A program made the position numbers and the translations under genes. Shown here piece after piece: positions 36,923-49,200 of a stretch of DNA of 64,000 bases (positions are counted from its first letter, which is position 1; each line of letters opens with the position of its first letter). The stretch is from Quillaja saponaria (lineage: Eukaryota; Streptophyta; Magnoliopsida; Fabales; Quillajaceae): positions 30,997,235 through 31,061,234 of the forward strand of contig CM055607.1 of NCBI GenBank assembly GCA_029379385.1, written 5' to 3'. The notes under the pieces are model-generated. The model saw only the letters and a list, made by a program, of their open reading frames with translations. It ran no database searches and was not told the DNA's origin.

Positions 36923-39900
36923 CTACAGCAGAAAGGATGCCAAGTGGGGGTCTGTGCGGTATGGAAGACCACTTCGAGCTCCTACAGCTCTGCATTTGGC
37001 AGCAGCCTGCAATTAGCACCAAAACACAAAAAATTAGGTTGCAGTACACAATCCCAGTAAACACTTAAAAGTTTTCACCTATATTTCAGTTGATTTACTG
37101 CCAGGAAAAATAAAATAAAAACCATTGCTTTTTCCTTTTCATGGTTATAACAATACAATGCCACTTACCACATGAGCAGCAAATGGCAACATTTTCTCTG
37201 GTGATACATCGGCGCAAATAGCTACAAGCAAATCAAGGAGTGTAAATCTCATAATAGTAAATAAAAACTGAAAAGTCTAAAACAAAAAAAGACAACATGA
37301 ATTCAGAAGTGATGGATAAACAAACAAAACAAAAACAAAAAAAGAAGAAAAAGAAAAAAAGAAGCAAGTCACATATAATGATCAATGGAAGATGGACTAG
37401 TCTAGGTTAACTGAATATTGTAAAAGAGATTTCCACACTCCATTTGATTTACTTGCAAAGGTGAAAATATATAGAAAGTGGCAGAAAAAAATGTACGCAC
37501 TGACCCCTTATTTGTTTTTGGAGAGATGGAGGATAAATATGTATAGAGAATAGAGATAGCATCGTAGGAGTAAATTTCTCTTCTTTTTCCTAATTTCCCT
37601 TCTAATCTAGCATACTATATTGGACGTGGAATTGATTGTTATCTGCCCTTTCTTCTTTCTTCACTTTAGCTACTGGCCAAATAGAGGAAAATAAGAGAAA
37701 CTCACTGTTGAATTAGCATCGAGATATACCAACCATGGAAAAGTTAGATAGTCTGCAGTTCATTTTTTTTTTTTTTTTTTTTGTTGTTGTTGATAGAATG
37801 GTGCCAAACACATGAAGCTGCTGGGTCATATTTTGTGCTGTATTACAAACCTGGATAAACTATTTAAATAAGATGAGCTGAGGCTCGACTTTCTTTCAGA
37901 CAGAATTAATACCAACATCAATTGAACCTAAGTTCAATGGAGGGACAACAGCCGCAGAAGAATACTGAACCCACATTTATGTCTATAATTCATTCTATAA
38001 GTAGTACTGGTGACCTTGCTGTATCAGGGGTTGATTACCACTACCAAAAGAAAAAGAACGAGTATGACTAGTATCAGAATGACCTGATCTCCTGTCTGAA
38101 GGTATTGTACAATGATACTAAAGACATTTATAACATAAACAAAAATTGTATGCACATGCATATGTAACATGCCACTTAATATCTAATATAAATGAGATGA
38201 CATCTTAAAGAGAGACAAGCCAGGATAACACTGACTAGCAGAAATGGCAGGCAATTTGCAAAAAGGTCCAGCGTGTCCATGCAGAGATAATAAGGAAAAA
38301 AACATATAACACAAAGGTGGCATTTACCATAAAGAACAGCTCCTATAAATGCATCCCCAGCACCAGTTGTATCGACAAGCTCTCTTGGTGGTATCTTCTC
38401 AGCTGTTCCAATATACAACCTCCCATACACTGTTCCTATCCCTTCTGCTCTCAAATTCAACTCCGGCTGTGATGATTAAAAGAAAAAAAATATGAAACTT
38501 AGAAGAATGTGAAAGAAGAATTAACAACCTAGAGTTTTCAGAAACAGAACACCAGTTAATAATCAATTATATTTAACTAGAATAAGAAGTCTTCACATGG
38601 TCGGATAACCACCTATATAACCATATGATATAACCGGTCTGTAATGAGACTGCAATGAGCCTACTAACACCCAGATCAAATATGACAGTCTGGACTAAAC
38701 AGCAGTTAAAAGTTTACATGATGTATTCATGTTAGATCCTCTTACACTTCATAATAAACCAATGCTCTCATGTATGTCCGTGTGGATTTTGTTATGCTCT
38801 ACAACATACTCTCAGGTTCTCCATTGACAAGATCATATTTTAATAGTAGACTCAATTATTAGGCTAATAAAATATGTTACTGATATTTGAGGTTGAGTTA
38901 AATAGTTGTGATGACAAATAAAAAATCAATTCTCTTTTCTTATCAAGATAAATTGAAATGCTTTAAATGATTATATTAGGGAAAATGGCAGATTACAACA
39001 AAAGTAAATTAATCATGTAGGCTTTTGTTGTAGGAAATATGGAATTGGTGTGACTTTTATTGCTCTAGGCCGGTCCTTACCCGAAGTGTCTTTCATATCA
39101 AGAGTTACCAAATAGAAGACAGGGTATTCTGAAATGGACCAGAAGCCATTAGTTCTGTAAAGGTTAAGTTCCCATAGATTATTTTCTCATACATTTCGGC
39201 TAGTCCAAAAAAAAATGGCGCAACTGAGTATGATGAAAAGCACAAAATTAAGGTAGTGTGGATAAAAGAGCAAGGTGCCAGTTTTATGTTATCCTAAAAT
39301 CCTTAATTTGTTGAAAAGAAAATTCTATAGCATGGCCATAAGACAGGCTATGTTTATGGTTATGGATGTTGGGCAGTTAAGAAACAACAGTGACATAGGA
39401 GATGTGTGACTGAAATGCGACTATTGAGATGTATGACTGGACATACAAGAATAGATAGGATACAAAATGAGGAAATCGTAGGAATGTTCTTATACCCATT
39501 GTAGAGAAAATGAGAGAGAACCACTTACAGTGATTTGGACAATCCAACTTAGGCTGGTAGGTTCCGTAGTTACGAAATGTGACTTGGTGTAAGTGGAAGG
39601 ACTTAGAAGAGGCAGAGGGAGAACACAATCACATGGGGGGAAACTGGGAAAGTTCCTGAAAATGATATAATTGTTGTGGGATCAATGTTAATGCAGGAAA
39701 ATGATTATGTAGCCAACCCCATCAAGGCTTAGTTGAGTTGTACATTTTGGCCAGTCAATACAGACACTTATCTTTTCAGTTGAGGTTATGTTTTTGCCGA
39801 TTACACATCCTCACATTCCAATTCAAGTTCTAAAGAACACCCTTAATGATTTGACACAAGCTACTTTTAGCAAACAGGAAGACCTGGTTAAAATCAAGCC

Positions 39901-42900
39901 CATACCCAGGTGGTGGATCACAATTATGCACCACATAGCATGCACTGATGCTTTGTGTCAAACCTTGTCTTCATACTCATGAATTATAAATTGTAACCTC
40001 CTACAGAACTTACTATAAGCTATTATTAAACTGTACTCAGTCCAGAGTTACCACAATTGAGAAGTGAAATCTTTGAGTTTCATAAGTTATTACCGAGGAT
40101 ACACAAGTTGGCATGGCTAAGCTGTCATCCTTTCTCATCTCTAATGATTCTAGTAAGCTTTCTATATCCACTTCTTTTGTCTGAGGAGCTTCTGTCAGAA
40201 AGAGCATAACAAATGAAACCAGTTTACATCTACAACCAAATCAAAGACAGACTGTAAAAGACAGTTTCTGACTGTGTAATTGCACAAGCTTTTTCCTTTC
40301 GCAACAAAAAAAAGAGGAGAGAGAGAGAGAGAAATTATAAGAAACTGAAAAATACATTCACCATTAACACTTCTCTCAAGCATAATGCAACCATCTTCTC
40401 CAAAGGTTGCAATCACAAATTTGACATTTGGCAACCTTAAAATTATGGACAGAAGTGCTTTTGGAACAGATGATTCCCCTGACCATGCCTAAATGCATCA
40501 GTAATTACAATGTGTTAGATTTCAGAAATATCAAGTACTGGTATGTAGGTGCATGAGTGCATCATTTATGTGATGATGCTTAAAATGAAACGGTTCAACC
40601 ATATAAAGGACAATATGTTTTCAATCATAAAAGTGGTATTTACTACCACCACTGAGATTAAAATTGTATCAGGAGCGAACCGCATCCCCATAACAACACG
40701 TTTCCATAAATGAAAGGACGGAAGAGGTTGTTTTGGGCATTTTCTTCAGATTTCTAGCTATAACAGAGGTAATTTTTGAGCAAGAAAGTATTTGACGATC
40801 CAAAGACAATGAATTCAACATCTCAGCATACCAGAAACAAGGCTGATCAGAGGACTTGCAAACCATAAGTTTCTTGTGACAATAGTAATTGACTTCATGA
40901 GAGAAGAATTTACGTGCCTGTGGAAATTTTGCTGAGCAGACCACATAGTGAGCCAATTTTAGAAGATCGTCCAATCCTTCCCTTGGCCTTTCTGCATCAA
41001 TTAAGATAGGTATATTTTTGCGAACTGCCTGTAATGGAAAAGGTAAAGAATGACGCAGGAGGAGCCAAATAACAATTGGAGAAGAACTTGGATGCCTAGA
41101 CAAGCTTAGACAAAATTTAAGTGACATTCATGCAAATCTATTAATAAACTGACAAAGGGTACACGGCATGATGGAAAGCCAAAACCCAATTGTTTATGGA
41201 GAGAAAATAACAATATGCAACTCATTCGAGTTACACTGTTTTCTACTGTTATGCCCTGTGGAATTACACTGCTTGAATGTAAATGAGATTAATACTTTCT
41301 TACATTTACAAAGCATATGCTCTCTCAACCAATGGCATGATGAATTGGTACTCTCCTTGGAAACAAGGATTAATAGCAAGACGGAAACTTCGAATTTGTG
41401 CAGATAATAACATGGAAATTCACCTTTTGCAAAATTCAACTTCTACAATTACTAGCATTTGCTCTTCAAAATAACTTAAAGCTTACATCCAAACTACATG
41501 CAATATAATTTGTGTTACCTCTTGCGCAATAACTAGAGCAGTTTCAGTGAACCTCCCATCAAAATAAACTATTCTAGCTCCATCAAGTGCAGATAACAAA
41601 CTTGATTGGGAGATATCTTCCGGTACCATGGGAGGATATCCCGCAGTATGTATACAAGTACGAGTTTTCCTGAAAGTTTAGACTCCTAATGGTTAGTCAA
41701 CTTACAATTAAGAAAGAAAAATTGAATATCCTAATTAAATATTTCAGATACCCGTCTTAGTTTAAGAGGAGATGAATTATTGAAAGGAAAAAATAAAACA
41801 CCTAATTGTGTTGTCATCTCTACATTACATAAAATATATTTCAAATGTCCACATGTTTCCATATAATTTTAATGAATCTTTTTGAGAAATTTTCCCCGCA
41901 ATGCATGGGCTGACTGCTTGTTGACACCAGAAGGTCGAGTTCATTTGAAATGTTTACTGCTGGTAAACTCAATAAACTGGAAGAGGCAAGGAACAGACAG
42001 AAAAAAGTAGAGACGTGGAAATAGCTGCAAAGCTTGCAAAGCTTCTTTCTTTCCCTCCAAATAAACCTGATAATGATTATCTTTTCAATTTTTTTAACTG
42101 TGAAGGTGAAAGTTTTAGGAATCTTTACTAAATATACATAATCCAAACTATATCAAATAATGTTTTCTATAAGAAATTAACCATTAATTCGAAGTGCAAA
42201 CTCACAAGTAAAGGCTGTCATTTAAGAGTTCGAAAAGACCAACATAGAAGAATGTAAATCTATGTAATCCAAACAACCCATAATATCTCAAAGGAAATAG
42301 AAGAGCTAAAACAAAGAGTCATAGAGCTCCTATAAGACAGTGCTTAAAAATTGCCTTAATCTCCTGCAATACATAAAATCTCTTTAATCTAGTGTTGTTG
42401 TTCCTTTCACTATAATTTATAAAGCACAATAAATAAAGCACAACAGCCACATTGCAAATAAGAACTGTTTTTCTGAGATGTAAGGCAGCAAAAGAAAAAA
42501 CCTTTATTTTCCTTTTTCTGGTATGCATATATGTCATCTAAAACCTTGATTTAAGATTCATCTTCAAATTGTAAGCAAAGTCAGGTTATCATTTGGGAAA
42601 GGGGGGAGGGGGAGTATTAAATCTTATAAGTAATGACCCCTTACATCTGGCTGTCAACAATGATATAGGTAAATGGTGAACTACCGTCCTTGGAAACCTG
42701 GAAAAATAGGAAATAAAGTCAAGAAAAGATAAAGTACTGATAAAAAATTGAGCAGTAGTGCAACTTCAATCGACACAGCCAAAAGCAGAATAGACAAAGC
42801 AACGAGATAGAAATTTTGAACAAGCAAACGCTGAGGACAATAAAATTAAAAGGAATATCTATAGCCTAAACTAAAAGTAGTAGTCCATGCATTTTGATTT

Positions 42901-44908
42901 TGCATGCTATTATCTCAGTCTCAGCTAGTTCATGTGCCACTACACCAGATTTTTTCATCAAGTCGTGTTATTCTGGGTATTCTTGGTATTGTCAATAGCA
43001 ATAAATCCAGATTCCATTTTACAAGATGTTCTTTAACTAGGACTTTACCCTTACATTAGACAAAATAAATTTTCATTTTAACATCATTAGTCAGAGAAGT
43101 ATTTTCCATTTTAATCTACACTCTTTATCTTTTGTAAAATGTGCATTGAAAAAGAAAGGGAGAAAGAAAAAAAGAAACATAACCTTCTGATCCAAATCAA
43201 CATATGTAAGAAAAATAGATTTCCTTTTTCTACATTCATTGAACTGAATAAGCTTAGAAAATAACAGTACATAATGAAATGCTTAATAGGATAAATGAGC
43301 AATTCATCACTGTAATGAAATCTTTAACTGATAAAAAGATCAGTTGCATGACTAGAAACAACAATAATCACTTCAAATTATCAATTGAAAATAGAAACAT
43401 ATGGAAACTACGTTTTGAAAATAAAGTAGCCAGCAAAATAAGTGAAAGTAAGCACGTGCTCAAACTGGAAGACTATAATCACGTAGACTCAAGTGCATCA
43501 AATTTATATACAATGGTGTTTGATCTAGACTTGCCACAAAAAAAGAAGTATCAACTCCATCAGCTTCCAGCTCCTCCAAAACGGCCCTGCCTTGGGTGTC
43601 ATTTGCCACCTAATGATTTTAAATTGCACAACATTCTAATAATAATACAACCAACTGTCAGGCATTGAGCTGTTAAGCACATAAAGGATTAGATAAAAAA
43701 CCTTGGAGATTATTCTTGGACGTAAGCCCAAACGGGCTGCACATGTTAAAGCATTCCCAACATTTCCACCACCTTGCACCTAACAAAAGTGCATCCTAAC
43801 ATGATTACATTCTGATGCAAGAAATGTTGAGAATAATAATAAGTAGTATCTGTTGTGTCCTTTTTGATTTACTTTATTGACCTTATCATGTATCAGTAGT
43901 ATAGAGTAAATCAAGGATAGGATGACATTCCAATAAAGTTTTTAAGGGATTGTCTCCTTGGAAACAAAGGCTTATAATGGTAATGTTTACATTAATCTTT
44001 TTCTGGACAAAAAAAAGAAAAGAAAAGAAAAGAAAAACACTACCTTTGGCTTTTCAAGGTAAGATTTGCTTGATTTAGCACCTGAAAGAGGTCTACCCTT
44101 TGTTTACCACTAAGAAACTTAATTTTGAATGGAAGATCAAAAGATATGACAGAAACAGAATCGTATTTTCCCTCTTCATTTAGACCTTGTTAACAGTGGT
44201 GGTATAAATGCTGTTGACATCAATGATAAATGGGGAATTTTGTTGTTCCATAACTAACTTCCAAACTAAAGCTAAATTGTTACAGGACTACAATACTCAA
44301 GTTTTGCCACTAAAAATAATCGAGACCGAAAGAGCTGCAAGTCAAATAAATGAATATCTGGACAGAAAATAGCTGGATCAAAGGATTCGCTTCCATACAA
44401 CCTTTACGATCTTCTTGTCTCAAGTTAATAGAAGTGCATATTTCCTTGTGGTGAACTGTAATATTACAGTAAAACAATACATTTACCCAACAGACCCACT
44501 GGTCAAACTTAGTGAGAAACTTTGTCCAAAGCAGAGTCAAAAGAAAATATACGTAACAAGGACCATTAGTACAGGTACTGGTCCACTCTACCCACTTGAT
44601 ATAACTATGGACAATTTGGGAAATTTCAAATTTCCTTACAGGGTAAGAATTGAACAGAATAATTTGAAAGCCCACAAGTCAACCAGTTCAATTTTGAATT
44701 TTTACTTTTTCCAACCAAAAGAAGAAGAAGAAAAACAAAATGAAAGAAGTGAACCTTCAAACTAGTGCTTCTAATCTTGTCATCAGGCTTAGGAAAACCT
44801 GCCACTGCCGCTAAGAAATCCAAGGCCGCGCCACCACATCCCACCTGCCAAACACGCCAATAATTCAGTCAGCCTCGTATGAAGAGCCCCCCGCAGCCCA
44901 AATGACGC

Positions 44909-44940
<32 letters not shown>

Positions 44941-45013
44941 TCACAATTATACAACTTTCAGGAACAGGAAGAACGTCCCTCGGAAGACATTTGGGTACTG
45001 AATTTTCTGCCAT
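36923..45013 (-). CDS. PfkB/ribokinase-family carbohydrate kinase, tandem copy 2
   Basis: Same fold, exon plan and intron phases as the neighbouring copy. Twelve exons: 44945-45013, 44755-44844, 43702-43779, 43535-43609, 42645-42697, 41519-41669, 40918-41028, 40362-40488, 40094-40191, 38328-38466, 37169-37221, 36923-37006; 1128 nt, 375 residues, no frame break. Landmarks are VGCGGAALDFLA, GGGNVGN, HTAGYPPMVP, FGEDGC, DTTGAGDAF and a C-terminus GARSGLPYRTDPHLASFLL. It starts at MAENSVPK with an in-frame TGA two codons upstream, so it lacks the N-terminal extension of copy 1 and is probably cytosolic unless an unseen exon is used. The introns after exons 4 and 7 begin with GC instead of GT (GTG then GCAAGT; CAG then GCACGT), where copy 1 has GT. 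Internal lengths match copy 1 exon by exon. The substrate is unknown. Confidence 0.9.
39250..39680 (+). mobile_element. Decayed non-LTR (LINE) retrotransposon tail
   Basis: Plus-strand fragments in several frames match the end of plant LINE-type reverse transcriptase reading: FYSMAIRQAM (compare the family FYRTAIRPAM), then MLRW-like LLRCMTGHTRIDRI with NEEI, and near the end GRGRP-like residues. Frames are interrupted and the 5' part is missing, as usual for LINE remnants. It lies in the intron between exons 9 and 10 of PfkB copy 2, opposite in orientation to the gene. Confidence 0.75.
40315..40332. repeat. Short GA microsatellite in an intron of PfkB copy 2
   Basis: About eight GA units near the donor of the exon at 40362-40488. 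Confidence 0.8.
44910..44937. repeat. (AG)n microsatellite in the first intron of PfkB copy 2
   Basis: About 13 uninterrupted AG repeats, ending only a few bases from the first donor site at 44944. On the transcript strand it is a CT run immediately after the donor. Confidence 0.9.
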
Positions 45014-46291
45014 GAGAAATCAATGATCAGGAAAAGCAATGCCCAGAAAACTTCATAGACAAGGTATAACAGTGAAAATGGGAAAAGTGAATTGGATTAA
45101 GCGAACCTGGTTGAGTTGGTTTTAGTTGCTGAATCAGAGCGAGAAAAACTTTGCCCAACTACACGGTATGATGAATAAAGAAGAGAGTTTAGGACCGTGG
45201 TATTTAGAGGCATGATCAGCCATGAAGTCAATGAAAAAGAACAAAGAGAATCCTTCCTACGCGGCTCAGACAGAGCATGGTGGATTGATTAAAAGATTCA
45301 TTGACTTCAACAAATCAGTCTTGCAAATTTGTCTAAGCTTGGGTTTTTCCTAGTTCAGATTTTTGATTTTTTTAACATTTGGTCGGGCAGACTACGTAGA
45401 TAATTTTTTTTAATAAAATATGGATTCACTAATTAAAAGTTATATGCACAAGACTTCTAATAAATGGTTGAAAAGTTTAGTAATTCAAATAAAAATAGCG
45501 TAAAAAAATTGTGTATGTAGCAGTCAAATCAATTCGATAAGACCGACTACGACAATAACTTACTTGACCCGCCTTAATAATTTTGTCTAATGGGAAGAAT
45601 AGATTCAAAGTAGTGGAAGCATTCATGCATGCGTTTGAAAATTGAAACTAACCACCGAAGGTTTAATTGGGTGTCGACTCTCTTACATAATTGTGTTAGT
45701 ACTTTTTTCATGGGAGATCAAGTACTCTTTGTGCCAATTTGCTAACTTGATATTACCAACCAATTCCAAACAGGTGCTTAATATGATTTAGACAACGCAC
45801 TATGGTATTCCATTAAGCCCTCCAAGTCATGTGTCTCCTTACATTTACACAACTTATTCTCTAATTAAGAAAATAAGACCATTTTTATTTTTTTTAATCT
45901 TACATAATTATGTGTACGAAACAAAATGTACCCGCACATAGCCACACCCGACCTAATAATTTTAGATGTTTGGAGAAAAAAATTCATGCATAAGTTCATT
46001 TCTGTAAGGAAGATATGGAAAATTGGTCCTGCTGAAACCAGAGTATCACTTGATGTAGGATGGAGCAGCCAAGAATATTATTTACGACATCTATAATACA
46101 GGGAGCTTTCAACTTACACCTCCAAGTTGTATAATGAATTAAGATTTTCAAAATTAGATGTCAAAGTTCTATCTCTCTCTCAACCCAAATATGGAAACTG
46201 CAGAAATCCCAGACGGGTAAACAAATCCAATCAGCCACATAATAACTGAACCTTTTGAAACTGTACATTTCAAGAACATCAGAAAGAAATC
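45014..46291. other. Spacer between PfkB copy 2 and the ALE2-like gene
   Basis: It includes the leader of PfkB copy 2. A 107-nt open stretch at 45107-45213 (MPLNTTVLNSLLYSS..., Ser/Thr/Arg-rich) followed by a possible donor resembles a transit-peptide exon, but it cannot be spliced to copy 2 in frame as read. The rest is AT-rich, with the ALE2-like 3' UTR at the right side. Confidence 0.5.
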
Positions 46292-49200
46292 TTAAGCGTC
46301 ATACCCAGCATTCCAAACAGGCCTTGGAAGTTGAACCCCGTGTTCACTTCGACTTCCTGTATATCTATAGAGGGATAGCTTGCTTCGGACTGTTCTCAAG
46401 GGACCTGATCTGTTCCCATGCCTAATTGGTAAAGATATCTCATCCCCAACCAAACTTGAAGTTGAAAACGGTCTGTTTTCCATTTCATCAAGTGGACCCG
46501 AACTGTAATCCATTGTGATGAAAGAAGAGGCATGTCCATAAGTAAATTGAGGGGTAACCCCGCTGGCATTCCACCAACTCCTATCCTGAACGGGGCAAGA
46601 TCGCCTCTAAGGTCAGACTCATGTGCAGAAGACTCCTTCTGACTACAGAAATCCCCACTAATCTCATCTGTGTCATTGTATATCAGCTTTAATGCCTGCA
46701 CAACTTCTCCCATAAATGGTCTGTGAGTCACCTCCGGGTGTACACACATGGAAGCAATGGAAGCGACCTTTGCCATGTCATCAAAGTCACAACTTCCAGC
46801 CAAGGTTGGATCCACCAGCTGCTCTACACCTTCTCTACTGGTCAGGAGAGGCCGTGCCCAAGTTACCAGATTTTCCTGTCCAGGAGGTTGGGACATGTCC
46901 ACAGGTTTTCTTCCTGTGAGAAGTTCAAGCAGCACAACCCCATAACTGTAAACATCACTCTTAACAAGCAAATGCCCTGTCATTGCATATTCAGGGGCAA
47001 CATACCTGCGACCAAAGGTTGAAAATTCTTTTTTGTTATACACCAAAAGAAAGGTTGAAAATTTACCATTATATGAAAATAGGCAGGAATTTAGGAAGCT
47101 TGAGATACATGACTCATGTCAACAAACACTTTTTTTACCTTCCTTTTCCGTAATTCAAAGTTCATTCAGGAGAAAGTAGAAATTATTTGAAGTTAAGTTG
47201 CATCTCTCTATGAGCATAATAAAGTGGATGCAGTGTGCATGAGTTGTGTCATTGTGAGTACTGCTATAACATCAGAATCTTCACGTGTGTTTACTTGTAT
47301 TTTATTATTATTATTATTACTATTATTATGTTAGCTTCAGCTCACTTCTACTTATGTGATAAACATACACATACACATTAAATGGAAAATTATGTGATAA
47401 AAATAAAGTCATACATGCAAGCAGATAGTTCAATACAATTTTGGATTCAAAATTAATCATTCATGTTTCAGGCTTTAAAGAAGATTTATTTTCTGTCCAA
47501 TCAAATGCTGCACATGAAGTATAGTTAAGCATACCCGAAAGTTCCCATGACCCGTGTAGAAATATGATGACTCCCTTCAGTTGCTTCCCTAGCCAACCCA
47601 AAATCTGAAACCTTGGGGGTGAAATCATCTTCTAGTAGCACATTACTAGCCTTAAAATCTCGATGGATAACACGAGGGTTAGAATCTTCATGAAGATAGG
47701 CCAATCCTCTTGCAGCTCCAAGTGCAACTTTCATCCGTGCTTCCCAGTCAAGAGGTCTCTTTTTCTTGTCAACACCTGAATAACCAATACAGGGGTGATC
47801 TACAAGGAATCCAATACAAGGTTCATGCTAGTCAATAAGATTACTTTTAAGAAGAGGGTTAAGCCGGCATTTTCAGTTAGGGGTGCTTCGTAAAATGCTA
47901 AGGCAGTTTTTGGAATTTCAAATAAGTGATGCAGTATAATTGAATATTGGGTGCATGTTTAAGACTAATGCAGAAAATATACCGTGCAAATGAGACTCAA
48001 CGCTGCCATTGTGAACAAGCTCATACACCAAGCAGCGTGTCCAGTCCTTCAATGCATATACCAATAAGTTTAACAAGATTACGGTGATGCAACCGGCTTA
48101 GCATCTCAACTTCAGCAATAAATTCACGGTCCCCATTCTGATTATCCCTCGTAAGCAACTTAACTGCAACTTCACTTCCATCTTCCATTGAGCCATGATA
48201 AACCCGTCCAAAGCCCCCTTCTCCCAAAACTCTCTTTGAACTAAATTTATCTGTTGCTTTCTCGATCTCAGAAATGGAAAATGTTTTAACAGAGATTATA
48301 CAAGTTGGCACGGAGGACATGAGGGACACAGATGTCGAGCTTGCAATACTGCTTGACATGATAGACCCAGATCCTGTACATGCAGAGATCAGTTCACGTT
48401 TAGTCAAACTATGACATAATTGACAGGACTATTTTGGATAACCACAACAAGATGAAAACTCCAGTTCAAACAAAAGAAGCTGATGGTATATGGTAATAGG
48501 CATAATGTCGTACGTCCCACCCATCAAGAGAATTATACTTAGATTGTTGACATGAGAAAATGAAAGTTGTCAACTAAAACGAAACGTTTTTGGAAATAAT
48601 GTATAAATATATTGCTTTAAGTAAATACATTCCCCCAAAATCATATGAAGAAACATGTATTAGCAGACAGGAAGTATATATGGATATTGCTACTGGTGTA
48701 TACTAGAATACCATTTCAAATTCATTTGTATTAAACAAAATTTGTCTAGATGATTGATCATGTACACACAAATAAGTCCCAAAAGATGTGCAGAAACATC
48801 AATGACAATGATTTCAAGTAACTTATTTCCTCATCAGAATTCTATTTTAAGTAACTTACACAGAGATATTCAAAATTCATCTCTTAACATTTTATATCTT
48901 CAACTTTTAAAGTATTTGTTAGCAAAGAAATTAGTTACACCAAACTCTTCTTACTATCTACCAATAAGTATCATTTGATTATGAGGATTCAAACTTTGAA
49001 GCATTGATCTATCATTCATACAAGAACAATTGCCTATTAAAACGAGAGATTATCATTACATAGGACAATGAAAAAGGATTACGAGCTTACGAGGTCTCTT
49101 GTTCATAGATGATGAAAATGCTGGACCAACAGCATTTGATGGTCTTCTAACCTTCCTCCATTTCAGAAAGATGGAAAATGATCCAATGAGAACCAACAAG

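Larger units (their letters stand above)
24945..45013 (-). repeat. Tandem gene duplication (two PfkB kinase genes, head to tail)
   Basis: Eleven consecutive exons have the same lengths in both copies (90, 78, 75, 53, 151, 111, 127, 98, 139, 53, 84 nt) and encode clearly homologous protein. Introns have diverged strongly in length and sequence, so the duplication is not very recent. Confidence 0.92.

Noticed and set aside
40908..40917. A GT donor four bases into the GC-AG intron of PfkB copy 2
   Set aside because: Using it adds four bases and breaks the frame relative to both copy 1 and the next exon; the GC donor keeps exon length 111 in both copies.
45107..45213. Possible transit-peptide exon upstream of PfkB copy 2
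   Set aside because: Composition fits, but splicing from the donor at 45107 to the available acceptor (before 45006) leaves the wrong phase and soon hits a stop. Kept only as a note.
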